Assembly: GCA_023487615.1 (NCBI GenBank)
Contig: JAMDBH010000083.1
Coordinates: forward strand, 1 to 10,163
Length of the DNA stretch: 10,163 bases
DNA from: Gammaproteobacteria bacterium
Lineage (GTDB): Bacteria; Pseudomonadota; Gammaproteobacteria; SURF-13
Direction: 5' to 3'
Shown in pieces: positions 1 to 7,637 of the stretch. Each line of letters begins with the position of its first letter. Within the stretch, counting starts at the first letter, position 1. A program made the position numbers and the translations under genes. The notes under the pieces are model-generated. The model searched no databases and was not told the DNA's origin. It was given only the letters and a program-made list of their open reading frames with translations.

Positions 1-2
1 GC

Positions 3-1010
3 TTGCGCCTCTTCCAGGACAAAATACAGCGGGAAATCCAGACAGGCGTCGAGCGAGGGAAATCGCTCTGTAGTGCCTTCGATGCGGCTGTTACGCCCTA
101 TGTAACGCTCCAGGGTGAGGTCATCGGCCACCACTTCACCAAAAATAAAAAAGTTCTGTTTGCCGATGCGTTTGGCGTATTCGCGGATGGCGTTGCAAAA
201 GATTGCCGTGGCGCCGCTTTCGACGTGCTTCACGGTATCAAGACGGTAACCGTCAACGTCGGCGAAGGCGATCCAATATTTGTAGACCTTGATGAGCGCA
301 TCCAGCACCTCAGGCCGGTTGATATCCAGCTCTTTGAGGCTCAGAAAATCACCGTTCACCGCCTCATCGGGGTCTTGCCAATCGCGTATCTGCCCGCGGC
401 GTTTATAGCATTCCGCCCTTTGCAGCTCCTCCGGCCATACGGCGTCGTCATCCTGCAATCCGGGCGCAGCATCGCCCTCGCGCCATCCGCCGAATTCAAA
501 CGGTCCCGGCGCGTCTTTCCAGTAATAATAAGGATGGTCACCGGGATAGGCCCAGTTATCACCGGTGTGGTTGATGATGACGTCGAGGATGACATACAGT
601 CCCCTGGCATGGGCCTGCTGCACCAGGTCGCGTAAATCCTGTGCGCTGCCAAACCGTTTATCCACCTCGAGAAAATCCTGGATGCCATAGCCGTGGTAGC
701 TATCGTTGAACTCGCTGCGGTTTTTGAAGACCGGGCTGAGCCAAATGGCATTGGCCCCGAGTCCCTCAATGTAGTCGAGACGGCGCAGCACACCCTTCAA
801 AGTGCCGCCCTGAAACACCTTGCCTCGCTCGGCGTCGCGCCCTGTAGGAATGGCGGCGGGATCATAGGCGGGGGTGTTGTTTTGGTTATTGTCGAAGCGG
901 TCTACCAACAGAAAATAAATAAACAGATCGCGCCAGTCGGGCGGGGAAGGAAACACGTCGTCGGGAGGGCTAAAATCCAGTTCCGTTACCGATCTGAATG
1001 AAGTGGCCAT
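3..1010 (-). CDS. Alpha-amylase-family glycoside hydrolase (GH13), 3' end cut by window edge
   Basis: The first 336 residues of a GH13 (beta/alpha)8-barrel enzyme acting on alpha-glucans; the reading frame runs off the left edge, so the C-terminal part is missing. Conserved family regions are visible: region I DVIINHT (residues 143-149), region II GYRLDTVKH (254-262) with the predicted nucleophile Asp258, and region III IFGEV (289-293) with the predicted acid/base Glu292. Region IV, with the second catalytic Asp (usually NHD), should lie just beyond the edge. The early barrel strand and loop (IWLSPVF, then YHGYGIQDF, about 89-113) is also typical. The ATG at 1010 is chosen because GGAGG lies about 8 nt upstream on the minus strand. 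No signal peptide is evident, so a cytoplasmic enzyme is likely. It is divergent from the DUF2062 gene, 67 bp away. Exact substrate (amylase, maltogenic or transglycosylating) cannot be told from this part. Confidence 0.93.
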   Translation of the reverse strand, partial: MATSFRSVTELDFSPPDDVFPSPPDWRDLFIYFLLVDRFDNNQNNTPAYDPAAIPTGRDAERGKVFQGGTLKGVLRRLDYIEGLGANAIWLSPVFKNRSEFNDSYHGYGIQDFLEVDKRFGSAQDLRDLVQQAHARGLYVILDVIINHTGDNWAYPGDHPYYYWKDAPGPFEFGGWREGDAAPGLQDDDAVWPEELQRAECYKRRGQIRDWQDPDEAVNGDFLSLKELDINRPEVLDALIKVYKYWIAFADVDGYRLDTVKHVESGATAIFCNAIREYAKRIGKQNFFIFGEVVADDLTLERYIGRNSRIEGTTERFPSLDACLDFPLYFVLEEAQ

Positions 1011-1065
1011 CACACACCTCCGTAGTGTAGCGATAAGGAAGGGGCTAACGTTTCAAAATATACGC

Positions 1066-1071
1066 TATAAT
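1066..1071 (+). promoter_or_regulatory. Candidate -10 box, possible leaderless promoter
   Basis: A perfect TATAAT hexamer ends 6 nt before the ATG of the DUF2062 gene. If transcription starts the usual 6-8 nt downstream of the -10 box, the mRNA would begin at or next to the start codon. There is no convincing -35 hexamer at 16-18 nt spacing. The only purine-rich stretch (near 1036-1044) is more than 30 nt from the ATG and cannot serve as its ribosome binding site. Seen: the hexamer and its spacing. Inferred: promoter function. Confidence 0.4.
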
Positions 1072-1077
1072 TTACTT

Positions 1078-1605
1078 ATGGCAAAAAAATTGATTAAACG
1101 CTTTATTTCCGATACGGACCAGATCCGTAGCCATAAAAATTTGCAGTTTCTAGGGAAATGGCTGCACAACCCCCGGTTGTGGCATCTCAATCGTCGCTCC
1201 GTGGCCGGCGGCGCGGCGATCGGCCTGTTCATGGCCTTCATACCCATGCCCTTTCAAATGCTCCCGGCCGCGGTGTTCTCGATCGTCTTCAAGTTTAATA
1301 TACCGATTGCCGTTGCCCTGGTATGGATTACCAACCCCTTTACCATCGCCCCCATCAGTTATTTCGCCTATAAGCTGGGAGGTCTGCTGCTGGGTCTGCC
1401 CGTGCACGACATCGCCTTCGAGCCGACCTGGGAATGGCTGGTGACCGAGTTCAAATGGATCTGGCAACCCTTTGTGCTGGGATCGTTCGTCGTCTCGGCC
1501 GTATCGGCGGTAACAGGCTATTTTTTGGTGCACGCCCTGTGGCGCATACATGTCATCCGCGACTGGAAGAGGCGCAAGCGGCGCCGGGCGTCAACTTGCC
1601 GTTAA
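1078..1605 (+). CDS. DUF2062 domain membrane protein
   Basis: A 175-residue small membrane protein of the DUF2062 family, whose biochemical role is not established. The family pattern is clear: a basic, Trp-containing N-terminal segment (WLHNPRLWHLNRRSVA), then a hydrophobic helix with the AIGLFMAFIPMPFQ motif, a second hydrophobic stretch, and the WITNPFTIAPISYFAYKLG signature. A further transmembrane helix lies near the end (VLGSFVVSAVSAVTGYFLV), followed by a strongly basic tail (RRKRRRAS). The frame is open upstream to a GTG at 1003, but the ATG at 1078 gives the usual family N-terminus (MAKKLIKRFI) and avoids overlapping the amylase start. No Shine-Dalgarno sequence precedes it. It converges on trxB, with a palindromic repeat in the gap. 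Confidence 0.85.
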   Translation: MAKKLIKRFISDTDQIRSHKNLQFLGKWLHNPRLWHLNRRSVAGGAAIGLFMAFIPMPFQMLPAAVFSIVFKFNIPIAVALVWITNPFTIAPISYFAYKLGGLLLGLPVHDIAFEPTWEWLVTEFKWIWQPFVLGSFVVSAVSAVTGYFLVHALWRIHVIRDWKRRKRRRASTCR

Positions 1606-1618
1606 GAAACCTCATGTA

Positions 1619-2673
<1,055 letters not shown>

Positions 2674-2725
2674 TCAGGGTTCCAGATGTGGAACTGTGCA
2701 TGATAAACGCGAATGGCGGGAGTTT

Positions 2726-2962
2726 CTAGCTTTGACGTCCTCCGGCAATGGCGTACATCCGAGGCCGGATACCAGGGTTAGTAGCGGAATCGCGCGGTTC
2801 CCGCGGATTTATCGTAATCTCGGTGAAGAAACTCGGACTGGGACGCAGGGCGAACTGGTTGACGTAGTCCTCCAGCCCGGCCAGGGCATCGCGCATGCGA
2901 ACCTCATCGCTCCGGCTGCCGGTCGCGTGGTGAATTTCGGTTTTAATGCGATCAGTGTTCAT
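2726..2962 (-). CDS. Hypothetical small ORF, 78 codons, doubtful
   Basis: I do not recognise this protein. The first half or so (MNTDRIKTEIHH... to ...LAGLEDYVNQFAL) has codon use like the neighbours, with many G/C third positions, and would form a charged amphipathic helical stretch. The second half, rich in Pro, Arg and Gly, looks less like a coding sequence. The ATG at 2962 has only a weak GGA about 5 nt upstream. No signal peptide, membrane segment or metal-binding motif is visible. It lies upstream of trxB on the same strand with a 55-bp gap, so it could share a transcript with trxB, or it may be a chance or degraded ORF. It is listed because it is the best candidate in an otherwise gene-free 438-bp interval. 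Confidence 0.3.
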   Translation of the reverse strand: MNTDRIKTEIHHATGSRSDEVRMRDALAGLEDYVNQFALRPSPSFFTEITINPREPRDSATNPGIRPRMYAIAGGRQS

Positions 2963-3108
2963 GGCTATCTATCCAAAAGGAATAACGGCAGGCGCTAAAC
3001 AAACTTGAGAACTTTTGCAGGTATCTTCCCAGGGCGGGTCTGGCGACATACACTAGCGAACATGAACTGATGTGCGAATGAATCGCACCCACACCCAGGA
3101 GCTTCGCC
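2963..3108. other. Intergenic region before the APC permease
   Basis: This stretch must hold the permease promoter and, if the small ORF at 2726-2962 is real, its divergent promoter. I see no convincing -35/-10 pair; TACACT at 3049-3054 is a weak -10 candidate. A small inverted repeat lies at 3072-3088. A Shine-Dalgarno sequence AGGAG is at 3097-3101, 7 nt before the permease ATG. Confidence 0.4.
3072..3088 (+). promoter_or_regulatory. Small inverted repeat in permease 5' region
   Basis: GTGCGA, a 5-nt spacer, then TCGCAC: a perfect 6-bp inverted repeat ending 20 nt before the permease start codon and 8 nt before its Shine-Dalgarno sequence. It could be a small RNA hairpin in the leader or a dimeric operator. 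The symmetry is directly visible; any regulatory function is inference, and a 6-bp match of this kind can occur by chance. Confidence 0.3.
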
Positions 3109-4521
3109 ATGCAGATCTTTCGCACCCGGATGACCACACACGAAGACTTTTGCGATAGCGGCCTGAAGCGCGCCTTGAGCGCCTTCGATCTCACCTTCCT
3201 CGGCATCGGCGCCATCATCGGTACCGGTATCTTCGTGCTCACCGGCATCGCCGCGGCCACTATGTCAGGGCCTGCGGTCGTCCTGTCGTTCGTGGTGTCA
3301 GGTATCGCCTGCGCCTTCGCGGCGCTGGCCTACGCGGAGCTGGCCGCGAGTCTTGGGGGATGCGGCAGCGCATATGGCTACAGCTACGCCGCGCTGGGGG
3401 AACTGGTCGCCTGGCTGGTGGGTTGGATGTTGATCCTCGAATACGGCGTGGCGACCGCGGCCGTGGCCAACGGTTGGTCGGGCTATTTTAACAACGCCCT
3501 GACCGCTGTCGGTCTGCCCTTACCGGACGCGCTGACGCGTGCGCCCAGTCAAGGCGGAATCATCAACCTCCCCGCGGCGGGGATTGTCGTCGCGCTTTCG
3601 ATATTGCTCATCATCGGCGTCAAACAAAGTTCGCAATTTAATACCGTGCTGGTGTTCGTCAAGCTACTCACCATCGCCGTGTTTGTCGGCGTTGCCGTAT
3701 TTCACGTCAACCCCGCTTTATGGGACCCGTTCCTGCCCTTCGGTTGGTTTAACGCCGGCGCTGAAGGTAAACCGGTGGGGGTGTTGGCGGGCGCGGCTAT
3801 CGTGTTCTTCGCCTACATCGGCTTCGACGCCGTCACCACCGCAGCCGAGGAGGCCAGGAATCCGCAGCGTGACGTGCCGATCGGCCTGCTCGCCTCGCTC
3901 GCCATCTGCACCGTGATATACGTCGTGGTGTCGGGCCTGTTGACCGGCATCGTTTCCTACAAAGATCTCAACGTCTCCTCGCCGGTGGCGCACGCCATGC
4001 AGTTGTTAGGGATCAATTGGGCCTCGGCCCTGATTGCGACCGGCGTCATCACCGGCCTCACCACCGTGATGCTGGTGTTGTACTACGGGCTCACGCGCAT
4101 CTTCTTCGCCATGTCGCGCGACGGCCTGCTGCCGCCGTTTTTCGGCGCGGTGAACGCCAACACCCAAACGCCGGTGCGGGTCATTGTTTTGTGCGGCGCC
4201 CTCATCGCCCTGACGGCGGGTTTCGTGCCGCTGGGCGATCTCGCCGAGCTGGTGAATATCGGCACCTTGAGCGCCTTCGTCATGGTTTGTATCGGTGCTA
4301 TCGTATTACGCAGCACCCAACCCCAACTCAAGCGCCCCTTCAAGACGCCCTACCATCCGCTGATACCGGTTTTGGGAATTCTCTCGTGCGGCGTGCTGTT
4401 GGCCAGTCTGCCGCACGTTACCTGGAAGCGCTTCGGGATCTGGATGCTGATCGGCATTATCTTTTATTTTGTCTACTCCATGCGCAACAGCCGGCTGGCA
4501 AATCTCACCCCACAAACGTAA
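3109..4521 (+). CDS. APC-superfamily amino acid permease (CAT-like)
   Basis: A 470-residue inner-membrane amino acid transporter with about 12 predicted membrane segments. The N-terminal substrate-site helix carries FLGIGAIIGTGIFVLTG (residues 30-46), the hallmark of the APC fold. It is followed by IACAFAALAYAELAASL and GSAYGYSYAALGELVAWLVGW (86-106), which match the cationic amino acid transporter (CAT) subgroup closely. The central FFAYIGFDAVTTAAEEARNPQRDVP and the late RPFKTPYHPLIPVLG segments are also typical. Members are proton-coupled or facilitative carriers for basic or other amino acids; substrate cannot be read from the sequence. The ATG at 3109 has AGGAG 7 nt upstream. It appears to be transcribed alone: trxB lies upstream on the other strand, and a palindromic repeat lies 31 bp downstream. 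Confidence 0.93.
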   Translation: MQIFRTRMTTHEDFCDSGLKRALSAFDLTFLGIGAIIGTGIFVLTGIAAATMSGPAVVLSFVVSGIACAFAALAYAELAASLGGCGSAYGYSYAALGELVAWLVGWMLILEYGVATAAVANGWSGYFNNALTAVGLPLPDALTRAPSQGGIINLPAAGIVVALSILLIIGVKQSSQFNTVLVFVKLLTIAVFVGVAVFHVNPALWDPFLPFGWFNAGAEGKPVGVLAGAAIVFFAYIGFDAVTTAAEEARNPQRDVPIGLLASLAICTVIYVVVSGLLTGIVSYKDLNVSSPVAHAMQLLGINWASALIATGVITGLTTVMLVLYYGLTRIFFAMSRDGLLPPFFGAVNANTQTPVRVIVLCGALIALTAGFVPLGDLAELVNIGTLSAFVMVCIGAIVLRSTQPQLKRPFKTPYHPLIPVLGILSCGVLLASLPHVTWKRFGIWMLIGIIFYFVYSMRNSRLANLTPQT

Positions 4522-4552
4522 TCGTAAAGGAATCCCTGATTTATTCATGCTG

Positions 4553-4663
4553 AACCGCCAAGACGCCAAAGGCGCCATGATTTTTTCCCTACAATTCAAG
4601 CCTTTTTTCTTGGTGACCTTGGCGCCTTGGCGGTTGGCGATATATTTTTCAGAGCTTCCTAAA
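4553..4663 (+). repeat. Palindromic repeat family A, copy 2
   Basis: This is the same unit as at 1619-1726 and in the same orientation. Arms are 4553-4580 and 4608-4635, beginning AACCGCCAAGACGCC and ending GCCTTGGCGGTT. The tail GGCGATATATTTTTCAG is nearly identical to copy 1, and similarity continues to a TTCCTAAA end. Both copies are preceded by TCATG a few bases upstream of the left arm. It fills most of the gap between the permease stop (4521) and the VTT gene, so it may end the permease transcript. Translated in passing, the left arm gives an NRQDAK-type peptide, which produces a spurious ORF across it. Confidence 0.85.
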
Positions 4664-4758
4664 AACACCGGACAAATGTGACGGTTTTGTGAGGACTGGC
4701 CGGCCTACAGAGATTATAGTTATCCGGTAATGACAATCTTTTTCATACAGTGACTACG

Positions 4759-5487
4759 ATGCCGGAAATGCAGGGAGCTCGATCGGCCGCACGTTGGCCC
4801 AGGCTGCTCATCCTGCTCATTTTTGCCGCCGGTTTTGCCGCGTTTTTCGCGCTGGGCGGCAATACATGGCTGAATCTCGAGACTCTCAAACTCCACCGCG
4901 CCGAGTTGTTAAGCTACACCGAGCATCATTACTTTACTATGTTGCTGCTCAGCGCATTCATCTATGCGGCCGCCACCGCATTGAGCATCCCGGGCGCGGT
5001 GGTGCTTTCTCTGGCGATGGGCTTTTTATTCGGCCGCTGGGTGGGTGCCATCGTCATCGTGTTTTCCGCCACGCTGGGTGCTACCTTGGTGTTTCTGGCC
5101 GCGCGTTACCTGTTCGCCGAGGCCGCACAGCGCAAGGCGGGAGGACTCGCCAAAAAAATGATTGAGGGATTCAAGGAAAACGCCTTCAATTATTTGCTGT
5201 TCCTGCGCTTGGTGCCGCTGTTTCCCTTCTGGCTCGTCAATCTGGCGCCCGCCTTCACGCCGATCAAGCTGCGCACGTATGTGACCGCCACCGCCATCGG
5301 CATCATCCCCGGCAGTTTTGTCTTCGCGAATCTGGGACAGTCTTTGGGGCGTATAGACTCTGTCGGACAACTAATATCCGCTGAAACGCTGGGCGCTTTC
5401 GCCTTATTGGGGGTGCTTGCCCTGGCGCCGGTGGCCATCAAAAGATTGAAAACGAAAAAGGAGGCGGCTATCCGCACGAGATCATGA
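4759..5487 (+). CDS. TVP38/TMEM64 (VTT domain) membrane protein
   Basis: A polytopic inner-membrane protein of the VTT/DedA-like superfamily, 242 residues from the ATG at 4759. A first membrane helix lies at about 14-33. The VTT core (about 65-195) includes the hydrophobic SIPGAVVLSLAMGFLFG segment, the signature FLRLVPLFPFWLVN (148-161) and GIIPGSF (181-187), and is followed by a last helix (about 211-227) and a basic tail. Relatives are proposed to act in lipid scrambling or membrane homeostasis; the substrate of this branch is unknown. A GTG at 4750 and an ATG at 4768 are alternative starts, and none has a good Shine-Dalgarno sequence. Its stop overlaps the start of the phosphate transporter as ATGA, so the two are probably translationally coupled and lead the arsenic gene block. 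Confidence 0.88.
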   Translation: MPEMQGARSAARWPRLLILLIFAAGFAAFFALGGNTWLNLETLKLHRAELLSYTEHHYFTMLLLSAFIYAAATALSIPGAVVLSLAMGFLFGRWVGAIVIVFSATLGATLVFLAARYLFAEAAQRKAGGLAKKMIEGFKENAFNYLLFLRLVPLFPFWLVNLAPAFTPIKLRTYVTATAIGIIPGSFVFANLGQSLGRIDSVGQLISAETLGAFALLGVLALAPVAIKRLKTKKEAAIRTRS

Positions 5488-6569
5488 TGACTATATTGTT
5501 GATTGCATTGTTAGTACTGGCCCTGGCTTGGGCCAATGGCGCCAATGACGTCGCCAAGGGTGTCGCTACGCTCACCGGCGGCGGTGTGACGAGCGCACGG
5601 CGCGCGATTGTGTGGGGGACCTTGTGCACCCTGTTGGGCGGTTTGGCCGCGTTGGTGTGGGGCGGCGCTTTGGTCAGTACCTTCAGCAAGGGATTTCTGG
5701 CGTCCGGATTCCCGGTAAGCCTCAGCTTCGTGGCCGGGGTAATGGTGGGTGCGGCCGGTTGGGTGTTCACGGCCACGCGCTTAGGTTTGCCGGTCTCCAC
5801 CACGCACGCCCTGCTCGGTGGCGTGGTGGGTGCGGCCCTGGTGTTGGCAGGGCCGGAGGGGCTGCGTACCGCCGCTATCGCCAATAAGGCCCTACTGCCC
5901 TTATTGGTGAGCCCGGTGATTGCCGTCGCGCTTTGCTGGGGATTGTTGCTGACGGCAAGATTTGTGGAAAAAATGATACCGGCCTGGAGCCCGGGCTGCT
6001 GTGACCGAGAGGCGTGGCAAAAAAATCCGTTCGTCTGCGCGCAAAACGCCGAACAGTTACCCTTGCCTTGGGTGCAGCGCATTTGGATCGGATTGCACTG
6101 GCTCTCCAGCGGAGCGACCAGTTTTGCGCGCGGCTTGAATGACGTGCCCAAGATCGCCGCCTTTCTGGTTCTGGTGGTGGCGCTGGCGCCCAGTCTGCCC
6201 GCCGCTGTTGTTCAATACAACTCCGTCTGGCCGTTCGTCGCGGTGACCCTGTTCATGGGCTTGGGCAGCGTGTGGGGCGGTTTCAGAGTATTGCAGGTGC
6301 TGGCGCACCATGTCACACCGATGGACACGCGCACCGGACTGGTCGCCAACGTCGGCACCTCGATGCTGGTGCTCGCCGCCACGCCGCTGGGCCTGCCGGT
6401 TTCCACCACGCATGTCAGCACCGGGGCCTTGATGGGTATCCGCTGGGGCGAGGGCGTGAAACCTGACCAGGCCGATGCCTTGAAATTGATTCTGTTCGGC
6501 TGGGTGATTACCCTGCCGGTGGCCGCCCTGTTGGCCGCCGCAACGGTTTGGCTGTCACGCTGGGCTTAA
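5484..6569 (+). CDS. PiT-family inorganic phosphate transporter
   Basis: A 361-residue inner-membrane carrier of the PiT family (low-affinity metal-phosphate:proton symport in characterised bacterial members). The two inverted halves are visible. The first has WANGANDVAKG (residues 16-26) and GLPVSTTHALLG (101-112). The second has ARGLNDVPKI (215-224) and GLPVSTTHVSTG (303-314). The protein is compact compared with E. coli PitA (about 500 residues). The link between the halves is short and carries Cys172, Cys173 and Cys185. The ATG at 5484 overlaps the upstream stop by 4 nt; AAGGAGG at 5458-5464 is rather far to act directly, in keeping with coupling. The stop is 5 nt before arsS. PiT carriers are known to admit arsenate, so its place beside arsS and arsM suggests a shared phosphate/arsenate context. 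That link is inferred. Confidence 0.93.
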   Translation: MMTILLIALLVLALAWANGANDVAKGVATLTGGGVTSARRAIVWGTLCTLLGGLAALVWGGALVSTFSKGFLASGFPVSLSFVAGVMVGAAGWVFTATRLGLPVSTTHALLGGVVGAALVLAGPEGLRTAAIANKALLPLLVSPVIAVALCWGLLLTARFVEKMIPAWSPGCCDREAWQKNPFVCAQNAEQLPLPWVQRIWIGLHWLSSGATSFARGLNDVPKIAAFLVLVVALAPSLPAAVVQYNSVWPFVAVTLFMGLGSVWGGFRVLQVLAHHVTPMDTRTGLVANVGTSMLVLAATPLGLPVSTTHVSTGALMGIRWGEGVKPDQADALKLILFGWVITLPVAALLAAATVWLSRWA

Positions 6570-6574
6570 GCCGC

Positions 6575-7537
6575 ATGCACGCCACCCTGCCACTGCTCGA
6601 TGTCACCGACTTTCCCGCCTTACACCGCGGGAAACTGGAAACCTTGCAAGTCAATCTGGGTTATCTGTGTAATCAAGCCTGCGTGCACTGCCATGTGAAC
6701 GCCGGCCCCACCCGCAAGGAGATCATGCAGCGCGACACTGTGGACTGCGTGCTGGATTATCTATGTGCTACCAAGATCAGTACGCTGGATCTCACAGGCG
6801 GTGCGCCTGAAATGAACCCGGACTTCAAGTATCTGGTGCGCGCCGCGCGCGACTTGGGGGTGCGGGTGATAGACCGCTGTAACCTCACCGTGCTGGAACT
6901 GCCCGGACATGAGGATACGGCTCAGTTCTTGGCCGAGCACCAGGTGGAGATTACTGCCTCGCTGCCTTGTTACCTGGAAGAGAATGTGAACAGTCAGCGC
7001 GGTGACGGCGTGTTTCAGGCCAGCATACGGGTCTTGCGCATGCTCAACAGCCTGGGCTATGGCCGGCCCGGTAGCGGACTCATCTTGAATCTGGTGTATA
7101 ACCCGTTGGGCCCCTCGCTGCCGCCGCCGCAACAGGCGCTGGAGCAGGACTATAAGAAATATCTCGGCGAACATTATAGTATTGTTTTCAATCACCTTTA
7201 CAGTCTCGCTAATATGCCTATCCAACGCTTCGGTAGCACGCTGATCTCCAAGGGACAATTTGACGGCTATATGGACTTATTGCGCGGCGCGCATCAGGAT
7301 GCCAATCTCGAAACGGTGATGTGCCGCTCGCTCATCAGCGTGGATTGGCAAGGCTATGTGTACGATTGCGACTTTAATCAGATGCTGAAGCTCCCGCTGC
7401 GTTTGAACGGCAAGCCGCGCGTACACCTGCGCGAGCTGATGGAGGTCAATCTGGAAGGCCGCGGCATCGTGGTCAAGAATCACTGCTACGGCTGCACCGC
7501 CGGCCAGGGCAGCAGTTGCGGTGGGGCATTGGCTTAA
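6575..7537 (+). CDS. arsS: Arsenosugar biosynthesis radical SAM protein
   Basis: A 320-residue radical SAM enzyme of the ArsS family. It uses a [4Fe-4S] cluster and SAM to make a 5'-deoxyadenosyl radical and, in studied members, attaches that group to dimethylated arsenic to give a dimethylarsinoyl-deoxyadenosine precursor of arsenosugars. The cluster motif CNQACVHC places Cys32, Cys36 and Cys39 in CxxxCxxC. LETLQVNLGY before it and LTGGAPEMNP after it are family hallmarks. The C-terminal domain (DUF3641 type) has MCRSLISVDWQGYVYDCDFNQML and the Cys-rich end CYGCTAGQGSSCGG (Cys304, 307, 315). All are Cys codons here, whereas some relatives carry selenocysteine near this end (recalled, not checked). 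The ATG at 6575, 5 nt past the transporter stop, gives the usual N-terminus; a TTG at 6548 would overlap the transporter and is less likely. Confidence 0.92.
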   Translation: MHATLPLLDVTDFPALHRGKLETLQVNLGYLCNQACVHCHVNAGPTRKEIMQRDTVDCVLDYLCATKISTLDLTGGAPEMNPDFKYLVRAARDLGVRVIDRCNLTVLELPGHEDTAQFLAEHQVEITASLPCYLEENVNSQRGDGVFQASIRVLRMLNSLGYGRPGSGLILNLVYNPLGPSLPPPQQALEQDYKKYLGEHYSIVFNHLYSLANMPIQRFGSTLISKGQFDGYMDLLRGAHQDANLETVMCRSLISVDWQGYVYDCDFNQMLKLPLRLNGKPRVHLRELMEVNLEGRGIVVKNHCYGCTAGQGSSCGGALA

Positions 7538-7545
7538 AACAATTT

Positions 7546-7608
7546 ACCGCGGAGGACGCGGAGGAAAACAAAATGATTTTGATATTATCTCTTTGCGTCC
7601 TCTGCGGT
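7546..7608 (+). repeat. Palindromic repeat family B, copy 1
   Basis: The left arm (7546-7563, ACCGCGGAGGACGCGGAG) and right arm (7591-7608, CTTTGCGTCCTCTGCGGT) form an 18-bp stem if G-U pairs are allowed: 15 Watson-Crick and 3 wobble pairs, all G-U in + strand RNA. The loop is A/T-rich. The left arm contains an exact tandem pair of the 9-mer CGCGGAGGA (7548-7556 and 7557-7565). It lies in the 100-bp gap between arsS and arsM, in the 5' leader of arsM, and could trim or attenuate a shared transcript. A short GAAC-GCA-GTTC inverted repeat followed by TTTT lies just downstream (7609-7623). Confidence 0.8.
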
Positions 7609-7637
7609 GAACGCAGTTCTTTTATGAGGAAAAGACT

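Noticed and set aside
3..635. 210-codon open frame on the plus strand
   Set aside because: It lies opposite the GH13 gene, whose minus-strand frame has clear catalytic motifs and a good ribosome binding site.
4469..4681. 70-codon ORF on the plus strand after the permease
   Set aside because: It reads through the permease end and repeat A copy 2; the NRQDAK-type peptide is a by-product of the repeat.
4750..4768. GTG at 4750 or ATG at 4768 as VTT start
   Set aside because: Neither has a better ribosome binding site than the ATG at 4759; the choice is uncertain but does not change the domain.
6548..6577. TTG start for arsS at 6548
   Set aside because: It would overlap the transporter by 22 nt; the ATG at 6575 gives the family-typical N-terminus 5 nt past the transporter stop.
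7536..7540. Selenocysteine readthrough at the arsS end
   Set aside because: The stop is TAA, not TGA, and the C-terminal domain is complete before it.
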